64,000 nucleotides of DNA. It comes from Planctomycetota bacterium. GTDB lineage: Bacteria; Planctomycetota; Planctomycetia; Gemmatales; Gemmataceae. The notes beneath the pieces were generated by a model. It saw only the letters and a program-made list of their open reading frames with translations. It was not told where the DNA came from and searched no databases. The DNA is taken from contig JAIOPV010000116.1 in the NCBI GenBank assembly GCA_021413735.1, positions 1 through 64,000 on the forward strand, read 5' to 3'. Positions within the stretch are counted from its first letter, which is position 1. Each line of letters begins with the position of its first letter. The translations under genes and the position numbers were made by a program. Shown here one piece after another: positions 1 to 8,908 of the stretch.

Positions 1-123
1 GCGAACCTGAAACGGTATCGAAAGGCGACCCGTGGACCGAAGAAGCCGAGACCACCCCGCACCCGCTTCCCAGAAGCGAAACACATCGCCACCTCACGAC
101 TACTCAATAATGAACAAACGTGA
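1..123 (+). CDS. Transposase C-terminal end (partial, runs off left edge)
   Basis: Frame 1 is open from the first base to a TGA at 121-123 and reads as a very basic tail (NLKRYRKATRGPKKPRPP, then RTRFPEAKHIATSRLL). From memory, this Arg/Lys/Pro-rich ending with RGPKKP and a final TSRLL or TARLL is typical of IS4-type transposases in planctomycetes. Only about 40 residues are visible, so no catalytic DDE residue can be checked. The next reading frame belongs to a gene with no 5' part, which fits an insertion sequence ending here. It could instead be the tail of an unrelated basic protein. Confidence 0.5.
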   Translation, partial: ANLKRYRKATRGPKKPRPPRTRFPEAKHIATSRLLNNEQT

Positions 124-136
124 TGTGTGAAAAGGG

Positions 137-817
137 ATGGATTCGTGGGGCTATCCGAACGCCTCGCGATATGTCCGCAAGTTCCAGTCTCGCCGCAGTC
201 TGCTCGTGTGGAAGATTTACGGCGAACGGCTCGATGGGTTCAGCAATGACGACCACCCCTCGGAGAAAGCGCCCGGCAGCGGCAAGCTGTTCCACAAGGG
301 CGAAGAGATTGACCTCCAGAAGAACAAAGCCCGTGCCGATCTCGATCATCTCGGGGCCGCAATGCCGGCTTACGGTGGCAAACCCATCACGGATGAGGAG
401 CGTCGAACCATCACGCGCTGGATCGACCTCGGATGCCCGATCGACCTGGATTACGACCGCCAGAACCCGGACAAGCCCGGTCGTGGCTGGATGCTCGACG
501 ACCAACGCCCAACGCTCACGCTGGCGTTGCCGGGACCGGGAGCCAATGCCGAGTTCTCGCGAGTGCTGATCGGAATGCACGATTACGGCAGTGGCTTGAA
601 CGCCGAGAGTTTCCGCGTGACGGCCGACTTCGAGATCGACGGCGTTGCCGCTGGCGAGAATCTGTCGAACAAGTTCCAGACGAAATCGCAGGGCGTGTGG
701 GAATGGAAACTCACGAAGCCGCTAACGGACCTGAAGAACGGGAGACTCATCGTGAGCGTGCGCGACAAGCAAGGTAACGAGACGAAGATCGAGCGAACCT
801 TCCGCGTCGGGAAGTAG
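137..817 (+). pseudogene. 5'-truncated C-terminal remnant of a planctomycete HzsA-like secreted protein
   Basis: The frame is closed upstream by TGA at 128-130, and the ATG at 137 has no good ribosome-binding site. The product begins in the middle of a domain (RYVRKFQSRRSLLVWKIYG) and contains TITRWIDLGCPIDLDY, a segment I associate with the distal part of large planctomycete proteins annotated as HzsA-related. No signal peptide or haem motif (CxxCH) remains. The C-terminal 110 residues are beta-rich, like an Ig or immunoglobulin-like domain. The probable transposase tail ends 13 bp upstream, so the simplest reading is that an insertion removed the 5' part. The 226-residue frame could still be translated, but the domain architecture says remnant. 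Confidence 0.55.
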
Positions 818-837
818 CCCGGCACCGAGGTGCCGGG
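818..837. terminator. Short hairpin after the truncated gene
   Basis: Perfect 9-bp arms (818-826 and 829-837, CCCGGCACC/GGTGCCGGG) with a 2-base loop start right after the stop codon at 815-817. They lie between two convergent genes. There is no clear T-run, so termination in either direction is inferred from position only. Confidence 0.45.
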
Positions 838-860
838 TTCGCTTCATTTAGCCGGGAACG

Positions 861-1958
861 TCACGCGATGTGCGCCCCCTGGGCTTCGACATACACCGCA
901 TACAGCGATTGGCTCGCAGTCATGAACAATCGATTTCGTTTCACGCCGCCAAAGCAAACGTTGCTGCAAATCTCCGGCAACAAGATCTGACCGATTCGCG
1001 TGCCGTCCGGCGAGTAGATGTGCACGCCATCGTAACCGTCGCCCACCCAGCCCGCACCCACCCAGATGTTGCCGTCCGTGTCGCAGCGAATGCCGTCGGC
1101 GAAACCAGCCTTTTTCTCGCCCTTGATCTCCATTTCCATCGACACATACTGCTTGCCCTTGCCAACCTTCTTTCCGTCGGCGCTGAGGTCGTAGACCAGG
1201 ATGTTCTTCGGGGCCTTTTCGTAGTGCGATGAACCCGTGTCCGCGACGTACACCTTTTTGTAATCGGCGCTGAAGCAGAGACCATTCGGCTTGAACATCT
1301 CGTCGCGGCCGATGAGTTTGTCGATCTTGCCGGTCTTCGAGTCAATGCGATACACGGCCTCGTCGATTTCGAGGTCGCCCTTGTTTCCTTCATAGTGCAT
1401 CAAACTGCCGTAACCGGGATCGGTGAACCAGATGCTGCCGTCCGGGTGGACCGCCCCGTCGTTGGGAGCGTTGAACCGTTTGCCCTCGAACTTGTCGGCG
1501 AGCACCGTGACCTTGCCGTTGTGTTCGTAGCGAACGACGCGGCGGTTGCCGTGCTCGAAGGAAATCTGTCGGCCCTCGTAGTCGAAGGTGTTGCCGTTGC
1601 TGTAACCGGCCGGCTTGCGGAACGTGCTGACGTGGCCATCTTCGTCGAGCCAACGCAGTTGCCGATCGTTGGGGATGTCGCTCCACATCAGGAACTTGCC
1701 GACGCCGTTCCACGCTGGCCCTTCGGCCCACAGCATCCCCGTGTGCAATCGCTGAATCGGCGTGTTGCCGATCTTGTACTTCGCAAAGCGTTTGTCGAGC
1801 ACGACGATGTCGGGATCAGGATACCGCACGGGAGTCTTGCCGGACCAGTCGCGTGGGTGCTCAGCGAGTGCGTGTGGAACGGCGAGAGCAGTGGCTGCGA
1901 TTCCAGCGGTGGCCTTGAGCAGCGAGCGACGATCTGGAGAAAAAGGAGAGTTGTTCAT
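861..1958 (-). CDS. SMP-30/gluconolactonase-family protein, Tat-exported
   Basis: A calcium-dependent six-bladed propeller of the SMP-30/gluconolaconase/LRE family, probably hydrolysing sugar lactones outside the cytoplasm. I place the start at 1958 (MNNSPFSPDRRSLLKATAG), which gives a twin-arginine signal (RRSLLKA plus a hydrophobic stretch ending in ALA). The longer frame to 2024 adds an unlikely leader. Family metal-ligand regions are visible in order: EGPAWN, NAPNDGAVHPDGSIWFTD, KPNGLCFS and FADGIRCDTDGNIWVG, supplying the Glu, Asn, Asn and Asp expected in SMP-30. The mature part is about 335 residues, normal for the family. The substrate cannot be told from sequence. The gene stands alone, divergent from 2201-3421. 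Confidence 0.85.
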   Translation of the reverse strand: MNNSPFSPDRRSLLKATAGIAATALAVPHALAEHPRDWSGKTPVRYPDPDIVVLDKRFAKYKIGNTPIQRLHTGMLWAEGPAWNGVGKFLMWSDIPNDRQLRWLDEDGHVSTFRKPAGYSNGNTFDYEGRQISFEHGNRRVVRYEHNGKVTVLADKFEGKRFNAPNDGAVHPDGSIWFTDPGYGSLMHYEGNKGDLEIDEAVYRIDSKTGKIDKLIGRDEMFKPNGLCFSADYKKVYVADTGSSHYEKAPKNILVYDLSADGKKVGKGKQYVSMEMEIKGEKKAGFADGIRCDTDGNIWVGAGWVGDGYDGVHIYSPDGTRIGQILLPEICSNVCFGGVKRNRLFMTASQSLYAVYVEAQGAHIA

Positions 1959-2200
1959 GGCGGTTGCCCGTGGTGAGAGATTCGAGAACCTCACTACACC
2001 ACACGCGCCGCAAGCATTTCGCAAGGAGAAAATCGGTTCTTCGTACTTCTCGGGTTCCTTCGACTGCTCGCAGTCACATCTGGCGCTCGTCGGAACGAAC
2101 TGCGACCGCAGGCGACCACGGAACGCAACGCCTCGGAATCACGGAACCGACACTTCACCTCATCCCTACACTGGTAGGAACACCCCCGCGGAGCAACTCA

Positions 2201-3421
2201 ATGATCGACACCGAAGAAGAAGCACCCGACACGCTCGCACTCGACCCAGCCACGTTCGACCGCCTCCGAACAGCGCTCGCATCTGGTGGCCCCGCCGCTG
2301 CTGCCGATAAACTCATCGAAGAACTCCGCGCCGCAGAGGACTTCCAGAATCTCTTCTACGCGTTGCTCCTGAAGAAGCGCGTCGAACTCGGCGTCTCGCC
2401 GTTTCCAACCGGTCCATCGAACGAACTGCCCCCTGAAACGCACGAGCCTTACGAACAGTCGATTCGCGAAGCTGGCCGCACGATCGGCACCGCACTGCTG
2501 GAACGCCGCAAGTTTCAGCAAGCGTGGACGTTCTTCCGGATGCTCGGCGAACCCGAACCTGTGCGTGCGGCTCTCGAAGCGTTCGAGCCTGGTCCGGACG
2601 ACGACGTTTACCCCATCATCGAGATCGCCTGGCAGGGCGGGCTTCTCCCCAAGAAGGGGTTCGACCTCGTCCTTGAGCGGCACGGCGTCTGTTCCGCGAT
2701 CACGATGGTGAGCAGTTCCGACATCAGCAGCAACCCGGAACTGCGTGACTACTGCGTGAGCCGATTGATTCACGCACTGCACGCACAACTCAGCGAACGC
2801 CTACGGTCCGACCTTGCTGGTCGCGGGGGCGAAGCTCCCGCAGATGCGACAGTCGCGCAACTGGTGGAAACGTACCCCGAATTGCTCGCTGACGATGCTT
2901 ACCACATCGACACGTCGCACCTGTCGAGCGTGGTCCAGATGAGTATGAATCTCCCGCCAGGTCGCGATCTCGAACTCGCTCAGGAACTCTGTGCCTACGG
3001 GCGACGGCTTTCGATTGGGCTTCAAGCTCGCAACGACGCACCGTTCGATGACGGTTACGAGGACTATGTCGCCTACTTCAAGGTGATTGCGGGCGCACCG
3101 TTGCCGCCACGGGTGGGGAACCTCGCGGATGTCGAGGCCGGGCTCGGACGGTTCCGGGCCAAGGCCGAACGCGAGTACGCCGAAGGCAGCACCTACGCGG
3201 CGCAAGTGTACATCAACTTGCTGCTTCGCGTGAACCGGCCGTCGGAAGCGCTGGCTGCCGCGAAATCGTTCTTGCTGGCGGAAGACGAGCGGAGTTTGAT
3301 CTGCCCTGGGGTCAGCGAGTTGGCGAAGCGTGCGGGCGATTATGAGTCGATGGCCGAAGCTGCGAAAGCACGCAACGACCCCGTTGGCTTCCTTGCGGGG
3401 TTGATCGCCGGTCGGAAATAA
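2201..3421 (+). CDS. Hypothetical mostly helical protein, 406 aa
   Basis: I chose the ATG at 2201 (MIDTEEEAPDTLALD) because the longer frame from 1964 reads through low-quality sequence overlapping the upstream divergent promoter region. The product has no signal peptide or membrane segment. It is acidic and rich in Ala, Glu and Leu, with repeated helix-pair-like stretches (EELRAAEDFQNLFYALLLKK, then RRKFQQAWTFFRMLGEPEPV) that resemble TPR or HEAT-like solenoids. I know similar cytoplasmic proteins only from planctomycetes and cannot assign a function. It is monocistronic, and its convergent neighbour is the CrtI-like gene beyond a palindrome. Confidence 0.7.
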   Translation: MIDTEEEAPDTLALDPATFDRLRTALASGGPAAAADKLIEELRAAEDFQNLFYALLLKKRVELGVSPFPTGPSNELPPETHEPYEQSIREAGRTIGTALLERRKFQQAWTFFRMLGEPEPVRAALEAFEPGPDDDVYPIIEIAWQGGLLPKKGFDLVLERHGVCSAITMVSSSDISSNPELRDYCVSRLIHALHAQLSERLRSDLAGRGGEAPADATVAQLVETYPELLADDAYHIDTSHLSSVVQMSMNLPPGRDLELAQELCAYGRRLSIGLQARNDAPFDDGYEDYVAYFKVIAGAPLPPRVGNLADVEAGLGRFRAKAEREYAEGSTYAAQVYINLLLRVNRPSEALAAAKSFLLAEDERSLICPGVSELAKRAGDYESMAEAAKARNDPVGFLAGLIAGRK

Positions 3422-3508
3422 GATGACCGGGAGCGAACGAGTCTCGGGAGAACAAGCAGTCCGTCGGCATCTCATCGTTTCCGGGCGACACGCACACCCC
3501 CTCTTCCT

Positions 3509-3553
3509 CGAGCGCCAGGCGAGGGGCACGCCTCGTCCTTCGCCTGGCGCTCG
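3509..3553. repeat. Intergenic palindrome (GAGCGCC family)
   Basis: Fourteen-base perfect arms (3509-3522 and 3540-3553, CGAGCGCCAGGCGA and its complement) flank 17 bases between convergent genes. The arm core resembles the palindrome at 13422-13493, suggesting a dispersed element that may also work as a bidirectional terminator. Confidence 0.6.
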
Positions 3554-3592
3554 GGCTCGAACCCAGGTGCTTCTCCAGCACGTTATCCGAAC

Positions 3593-5050
3593 TTAACGAA
3601 GCACCGTCCGCAACGCGGCACGGGCCGCATTGTAGCCGCACATGCCATGCACTCCCGCTCCGGGTGGTGTCGAGGCGGAGCAGATCCAGATCGTCGGGTT
3701 CGGTGTCGTATACGGGTTCAGCCGTACCGTGGGGCGAGTGAAAAGCTGGCCGATCGTCATGGCTCCTCCGGCGATATCCCCACCAATAAAGTTGGCGTTG
3801 CTGTGCTGAAAGTCAGCGGGAGTCCGCACACTTCTCGCCAAAATCAGATCGCGGAATCCGGGCGCAAACCGCTCCATCTGAGCTTCAATTCGATCGGTCA
3901 TATCGACTGTGGAACCGTGGGGCACATGACAGTACGCCCAACCGGTGTGCTTCCCTGCTGGAGCACGGGTGGGGTCAAACAGGCTTTGCTGTGTGACCAG
4001 CACAAATGGTCGTTCGCAATGTTCATTCTGCCAGCAGGCTCGTTCAGATTTCGCGATCTCTTCCAGGGTTCCTCCCAAGTGGACGGTCGCCGCTCGGGCA
4101 CACTCAGCTGCCTTCCAGGGAATCGGGCCGGCTAACGCCCAGTCGAGCTTGAATGCTCCGGGACCATAGCGAAACCGTTCGAGCCTGCGTCGGAAGTTGC
4201 CTGGCAGGTGTGCTGCGGCGATGCGGCTGAGTTGGTGCGGTCCTGTATCGAAGAGAATCGCCTTCGCTGCGGGCAACTGCTTGATCGACTCGACGCGCAC
4301 GCCGGTGACAATCTCGCCACCGAGCGAACGCAGATACCCCGCCAGGGCATTACTGATCCGTTGCGAACCGCCTCGCGGCAAAGGCCAACCGACCGCATGG
4401 CCAGCCAGAGGCAGCATCAGACCGATTGCGGCTGTCGTCACGTAGTCCAGCGGCAACATCGAATGGGCAGCCATTCCTGCGAAATAAGCTCTCGCCAAAT
4501 CCTTGGAAAACCAACTGTGAGCCAGCCCCTGAGCCGAGCGTAAAGCCCGCCTCGCGAACCTCGCCATGAGCAAAGGATTTCTCGGTATCCGAAACGGCGG
4601 TCCCAGTGTCACGTCGAACAGAACATCCGATCCCGCAACGAGAGGGGCCATCAATTGCCGATACGCCTTGGCGTCGGAACCGAGTCGTTCGGCTGTTGCA
4701 TCCACCGATTGTTCGAGCAGGGCAACTCGACCATCATCGAGCGGATGGGCCAGCGCAGACGGCGGATGAATCCATTCGAGTCCATGTTCGGCCAGCGGCA
4801 ACGAGCGGAAGAACGGCGAGATGATGCCAAGCGGGTGGATGGCAGAGCAAGTGTCGTGAACAAAACCGGGCAGTGTCATTTCCGACGATCGGGCACCGCC
4901 GCCGATGGTGCTTTCAGCTTCAAGAACCAGCGTGGAACGGCCAGCGCGAGCAAGGGTGATTGCAGCGGCGAGGCCATTCGGACCCGAACCGACGATGACG
5001 GCGTCGTAGGAATTCTTAACGGCTGTGGACAACCCTACTTGTTCCGTCAC
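3593..5050 (-). CDS. CrtI/phytoene desaturase-like FAD-dependent oxidoreductase
   Basis: A flavoprotein of the phytoene-dehydrogenase-related group (COG1233 type). The N-terminus carries the Rossmann motif (YDAVIVGSGPNGLAAAITLA, residues about 14-33) followed by an Ala-Arg-Ala-Gly helix and LEAESTIGGGARS. The C-terminus has the family FAD-contact segment STPPGAGVHGMCGYNAAR. At 485 residues it has normal length. The start is GTG at 5048-5050, supported by an AAGGAG six bases upstream that overlaps the previous gene's stop. Expression therefore probably depends on the upstream pair (5054-5647, 5644-6651). There is no phytoene synthase or other carotenoid gene nearby, so the substrate need not be a carotenoid. 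Confidence 0.85.
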   Translation of the reverse strand: MTEQVGLSTAVKNSYDAVIVGSGPNGLAAAITLARAGRSTLVLEAESTIGGGARSSEMTLPGFVHDTCSAIHPLGIISPFFRSLPLAEHGLEWIHPPSALAHPLDDGRVALLEQSVDATAERLGSDAKAYRQLMAPLVAGSDVLFDVTLGPPFRIPRNPLLMARFARRALRSAQGLAHSWFSKDLARAYFAGMAAHSMLPLDYVTTAAIGLMLPLAGHAVGWPLPRGGSQRISNALAGYLRSLGGEIVTGVRVESIKQLPAAKAILFDTGPHQLSRIAAAHLPGNFRRRLERFRYGPGAFKLDWALAGPIPWKAAECARAATVHLGGTLEEIAKSERACWQNEHCERPFVLVTQQSLFDPTRAPAGKHTGWAYCHVPHGSTVDMTDRIEAQMERFAPGFRDLILARSVRTPADFQHSNANFIGGDIAGGAMTIGQLFTRPTVRLNPYTTPNPTIWICSASTPPGAGVHGMCGYNAARAALRTVLR

Positions 5051-5053
5051 GGA

Positions 5054-5647
5054 TCACTCCTTCGCCAGAAGCAGGTCAATCACGAAACAGCCCCGAACAT
5101 GCGGGCCCGCTCCTCGAAGATGGTTGAGCACAGCTTCATCTCCGCACCCGGCATCTCGAAGAGTATCGGCCAAAATCGGCATCGTAGAGAAGTCGCGAGA
5201 CTCGTAGATCTCTCGTGCGAGGGTGACAACCGCGGCCGTGAGCCACAAAGGATTGACGACGACCGGACTGAAAGGATTGCCGAAGATGTCCCGCAGCAAC
5301 CCGGCCTGGGCCATCCGCTCGGCATCGGGGTTTTGACCGCTAACCGCGCTCAGGGCGGCATTCCGTGCCGCAACTGCTGGTCGTGTCGCAGCGGCGTACC
5401 ATGCAGCTCCGTTCCCGCCTCCCCGGCAAGCCAAGCGTGCCGCTCGTAGGGCATCCGGTCCGACCTGACCGTCGGCGTATCCTTCGGCGATCTCCACGGC
5501 CGCTCGCCCAAGGTCATCCAACTGGTCCCAGATCCGGGAGGAGCAGGCGACGCCGAACAGTCGGAGCTTCCGGTCGCTGGCGGTGCCGTCCAGAAGAGAG
5601 AGCATCGGCTGCGGATCGGCACACACCAACCACTGCGCCTCGGTCAT
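5054..5647 (-). CDS. Gemmataceae-type hypothetical protein (MTEAQWL family)
   Basis: The chosen start is the ATG at 5645-5647, inside an ATGA overlap with the stop of the sialidase-like gene, implying translational coupling. The 197-residue protein begins MTEAQWLVCADPQPMLSLLD and continues SDRKLRLFGVACSSRIW. This is a module I recall as recurring in Gemmata-like genomes, usually with a CC pair where this one has CS. It is helical, acidic, and has neither a signal peptide nor a membrane segment. The function is unknown. The longer frame to 5836 is only overlap with the sialidase-like gene. Confidence 0.65.
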   Translation of the reverse strand: MTEAQWLVCADPQPMLSLLDGTASDRKLRLFGVACSSRIWDQLDDLGRAAVEIAEGYADGQVGPDALRAARLACRGGGNGAAWYAAATRPAVAARNAALSAVSGQNPDAERMAQAGLLRDIFGNPFSPVVVNPLWLTAAVVTLAREIYESRDFSTMPILADTLRDAGCGDEAVLNHLRGAGPHVRGCFVIDLLLAKE

Positions 5648-6651
5648 CGTTCGCCCTTCGTTCGCGAGATCGGCGTTCGCAAAAAGAAGACCCCGCTGCC
5701 GCCGGGTTGCTTCGCGTCGGTGTCGTAGAAGACCGTGCCGATCGTGTCCTTGTCCAGTTGCACTGTTCGCGGACATGCTCGCCCACCAATCGGGCGACCG
5801 GGGTTGTAGAACTCCACCGAGCCATCGAAGTCCCAACTCTTCCCGTCGTCACGCGAGACCACGAACCGCCACTTGTTGCCCCCAATCCCTTCACCCAGCA
5901 CCTCGCTTGCCACGAGGTAACCGTTATCGAGCGCGACCATGTCGTAGCGCCAGCCGTCGGCCCCGATCTTCGGGAACGGTGTGATCTTGTCCCACGTCTT
6001 TCCGCTGTCCGTCGAACGCTGTCCGCTGCCGCTCACGAGCGTGCCCTTCGGCGTGCGAACAATGGGAACCAGTCCGTGCTTCTGTCCGTCGGCGAACGCG
6101 GCTACTGCTTCGGTCTTCGGTGTGTAGACGAGAGTGCGGTCACTGAGCGAGAACAGCCAGGAATCGTCGGCCAGTTCGAGAATTGGGTGCCGGATCACGC
6201 TGAACGCCTCGGGGTTCTTTGGGAGGCGCTTGGGTTCGTCCCAGGTCATGCCGTCGTCGCTGCTGATGGAGAATTGCACGAACCGCGACTTCACGTTCTT
6301 GTCGTCCTTGTACCAGGTGTTCCAGGCGTGGATCACGCGGCCATCTTTCAGAGTTGTCAGCGAGCCAGGATAGATTTCGAGTTTCTCGGTGTGCTTGAAC
6401 GGCGTGGATTCGCTCCACGTTTTCCCGCCATCGGCCGAGCGAGTGAGTTGCAAGTCCTTGAAGTCTCGCTTCCCGTAGATCACGAGAACGGTGCCCTTCT
6501 TCGTGACGCACGCTGCCGGGTGAATGTGCCCACTCACGTCGCTGGCGATGCGAACGGGCTTCACTTCGTTTGTCGGATCGGCTGCAGTGCAAACGTTGGC
6601 GAGGACGAACAGGCCGAAGATCAAACTCAGCGCTCGGGTGTTGGCAGGCAT
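5644..6651 (-). CDS. Secreted sialidase-like (BNR/Asp-box) protein
   Basis: A 335-residue six-bladed propeller of the sialidase superfamily, with an N-terminal signal peptide (MPANTRALSLIFGLFVLANV, cleaved near CTA-ADP). Four Asp-boxes are visible: SADGGKTW, SSDDGMTW, STDSGKTW and SRDDGKSW. Planctomycetes carry many such proteins, often annotated exo-alpha-sialidase. A true sialidase would need the Arg triad, Tyr and Glu in register, which I cannot confirm, so cleavage of sialic acid is only one possibility. It is the first gene of a three-gene minus-strand operon and overlaps the next start by 4 bases. Confidence 0.8.
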   Translation of the reverse strand: MPANTRALSLIFGLFVLANVCTAADPTNEVKPVRIASDVSGHIHPAACVTKKGTVLVIYGKRDFKDLQLTRSADGGKTWSESTPFKHTEKLEIYPGSLTTLKDGRVIHAWNTWYKDDKNVKSRFVQFSISSDDGMTWDEPKRLPKNPEAFSVIRHPILELADDSWLFSLSDRTLVYTPKTEAVAAFADGQKHGLVPIVRTPKGTLVSGSGQRSTDSGKTWDKITPFPKIGADGWRYDMVALDNGYLVASEVLGEGIGGNKWRFVVSRDDGKSWDFDGSVEFYNPGRPIGGRACPRTVQLDKDTIGTVFYDTDAKQPGGSGVFFLRTPISRTKGER

Positions 6652-6795
6652 CGCTCAGGCTCCGGTGGGTGAGGAACTGCCGAATTGTACCCGCTGCGAG
6701 GAAGCAGGAGAATCGCTCGCCGCTTGCGGAAATCCTTTCGCACCCGCGGTCAATTGGTGGTAAACACGGATCGTACCACCTTTGGAGGAACCGCG

Positions 6796-8769
6796 ATGAA
6801 CCGAACCCTCTTCCGAATCGGTCTGGCCTTGGCGTCGGTCGGGTTGCTCTTCGGCATCAGTCGGCCCGACGAGAACGACGCACCCAAGACCGTCCCGTTC
6901 AACGCCGCCTCCGAAGCCAAGAAGCACGCACCGACCCCCGACGAAATCCTTCAAGGACTCAAAGAGTTCTACCGCAAGACCGCACGCCCTGACGGTTCGT
7001 TCCAGCCGGGCATTGATCCTGACTATCGCGGTATGTCCGACGCGGCCTACAGCGACCTCGCAGCGGTCACATACGCGGTGACCGTTCACAAGACGTTCGG
7101 TTGGAAGCTGCCACACGAGGAGAAGACGATAGAGTTTCTCCTCTCGCGTCAGAAGCCGAACGGCGACTTCTTCAATGTCGCGGGCACCGTCTCGCCGGAA
7201 TCGCCCGAAGGTCGCACTTACAACACGACGCAAGGCTTGGTCGCGCTCCACGCTCTTGGACGCAAGCCACGACATAACCCGTTGCCCGTTTTCGAGGCGA
7301 TACTGAAAGAAGACTACAAGCAGTTACCGGCGTACTCGACGAGCTTCTTCCCGTTGGCGTATCTCTGTGTGGGGCAACCGATCCCCGAGAAGGCGGATCG
7401 CGGCATTCGCGCACTGATGGTGCAAGATGATACCGGTTACTCGAACAACCACGTCGCAGCGACATTCCACGCATCGCACTACTACCGACTCGTCGGGGAA
7501 GACACGCCGCGTGCGAAGGAAATGGTCGCGCGAATCCTACGCGACCAGAAACCGAACGGCAGTTGGTTTCTGAACATGCCAGCTCGCGATCGGCATGCCA
7601 CGTTCGACGCTGTCTTCACCTTGCGACACGAAGGCAAGAACTCGCCGGAGTGTCGGGCAGCCATCAGCAAGGCAGCGGCGTGGGCTATCTCGTGCCGCAA
7701 TCCTGACGGCGGGTTCGGTCACTATCCAGGCTCCGCGTCAGACGCCGATGCGAACTACTTCCAGGTGGGTACGCTCGTGATGGCTGGCGTTCTCAAGCCC
7801 CTTGACCCGCTGCCACCCGATGCTCACCTCTTGTCGTGGGGGCATCTGTTGCCAGTTGTCGAGAAACGCGAACGCTCACCGCTATTGTCGGTCGCGCTAC
7901 CCGATTGGGTTTCGAGCGTCGCGTTCAGCCCGGACGGTGATCGACTCGCGATTGGCAGCGCCGACGGCATCGCACGCATCATCGACCCGCAAACCGGCCG
8001 CGAACTCGCGAAATGTTCGGGGCACGAAGACGTTCTCGCTGCGGTTGCGTTTCACCCGGCGGGGAAACTGCTCGCCACGGGCAGTTACGATCACGACGCG
8101 GCCATCTGGGATGCCAGCACCGGCAAACGTCTCCATCGGCTGATCGGTCATCGCGGCAGCGTCATGTCGGTTGCCTTCAGCCCGGACAAAACCACACTGG
8201 CGACCGCGAGCATCGACCAGACCATCAAGCTCTGGGATGTCGCGACAGGCCAGCTCAAGAAGACGCTAACGGGCCACAAATCGTGGGTGAATTCTCTCGC
8301 ATATCGCACGAACGGTGACTGGCTCGTTTCGGGCAGTTCCGATGGCACCATCATCGTCTGGTCCATGAAGACCGCGACTCCGATTCGCACCATCGACGCC
8401 ACGAAAGGCGAAGTGCGCTCCGTTGCTCTCTCAGCCGATGGAACCTACCTTGCCACCGGCCTTCGCTATGGCACCGTGATGATCTGGTCGATGGCGGACT
8501 GGAAGGATCCGGTCACACTCGCGGGACAGGGTGATATGTGTGCTGTGGCATTTTCGCCCAACGGCAAACTGCTGGCGACCACGGAAGGCGACTGGAACCG
8601 CGGCGGACTCGTGAAGATTCGCGACATGGCGACCGGGAACTCGGTCGGACGTTTCGAGCACACGGGCGAGATCATCTCGGTTGCATTCTCGAACGGAAGC
8701 GATGTCATCGCAACCGGCGGTGCGGACAAAACCGTTCGGCTCTGGAAGCTTGCCACGGGATCGCGCTGA
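6796..8769 (+). CDS. Squalene-cyclase/prenyltransferase-repeat domain fused to WD40 propeller, secreted
   Basis: The ATG at 6796 has GGAGG at 6785-6789, and the product begins with a signal peptide (MNRTLFRIGLALASVGLLFG). Residues about 40-345 form an alpha/alpha toroid of the prenyltransferase/squalene oxidase repeat type (SRQKPNGDFFN, RDQKPNGSWFLN, CRNPDGGFGHYPGSASDADA). The cyclase DxDD acid motif is not visible, so it is probably not a hopene cyclase. Residues about 385-657 carry seven WD40-like blades (VAFSPDGDRLAIGSADG, VAFSPDKTTLATASIDQTI, IKLWDVATG and others). A secreted scaffold or binding protein is the best inference. The fusion is unusual outside planctomycetes. It is monocistronic and ends at a strong palindrome. 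Confidence 0.8.
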   Translation: MNRTLFRIGLALASVGLLFGISRPDENDAPKTVPFNAASEAKKHAPTPDEILQGLKEFYRKTARPDGSFQPGIDPDYRGMSDAAYSDLAAVTYAVTVHKTFGWKLPHEEKTIEFLLSRQKPNGDFFNVAGTVSPESPEGRTYNTTQGLVALHALGRKPRHNPLPVFEAILKEDYKQLPAYSTSFFPLAYLCVGQPIPEKADRGIRALMVQDDTGYSNNHVAATFHASHYYRLVGEDTPRAKEMVARILRDQKPNGSWFLNMPARDRHATFDAVFTLRHEGKNSPECRAAISKAAAWAISCRNPDGGFGHYPGSASDADANYFQVGTLVMAGVLKPLDPLPPDAHLLSWGHLLPVVEKRERSPLLSVALPDWVSSVAFSPDGDRLAIGSADGIARIIDPQTGRELAKCSGHEDVLAAVAFHPAGKLLATGSYDHDAAIWDASTGKRLHRLIGHRGSVMSVAFSPDKTTLATASIDQTIKLWDVATGQLKKTLTGHKSWVNSLAYRTNGDWLVSGSSDGTIIVWSMKTATPIRTIDATKGEVRSVALSADGTYLATGLRYGTVMIWSMADWKDPVTLAGQGDMCAVAFSPNGKLLATTEGDWNRGGLVKIRDMATGNSVGRFEHTGEIISVAFSNGSDVIATGGADKTVRLWKLATGSR

Positions 8770-8832
8770 CTACTCGACTACCCGCGACTCCAGGCAATTC
8801 GGAAGCGTAGCCGAAAAGTTCTCCCAGAAAGC

Positions 8833-8890
8833 GTTTTCGCCGCTTGCGGCGTAGCGCTCCTGAGAGCGCTACGCCGCAAGCGGCGAAAAC
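8833..8890. repeat. Perfect 27-bp palindrome (GCCGCTTGCGGC family)
   Basis: Arms 8833-8859 and 8864-8890 are perfectly complementary around a 4-base loop. The element lies between convergent genes. The inner core GCCGCTTGCGGCGTAGCGC is shared with 37760-37808 and, with changes in both arms, with 48871-48928. It probably acts as a terminator and is also a dispersed repeat. Confidence 0.75.
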
Positions 8891-8908
8891 CATCCACCCA
8901 ACCCATCA

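Noticed and set aside
3593-5050. Calling the flavoprotein a carotenoid phytoene desaturase (crtI)
   Set aside because: The family fold is clear, but no carotenoid genes are nearby and the group includes many other oxidoreductases.
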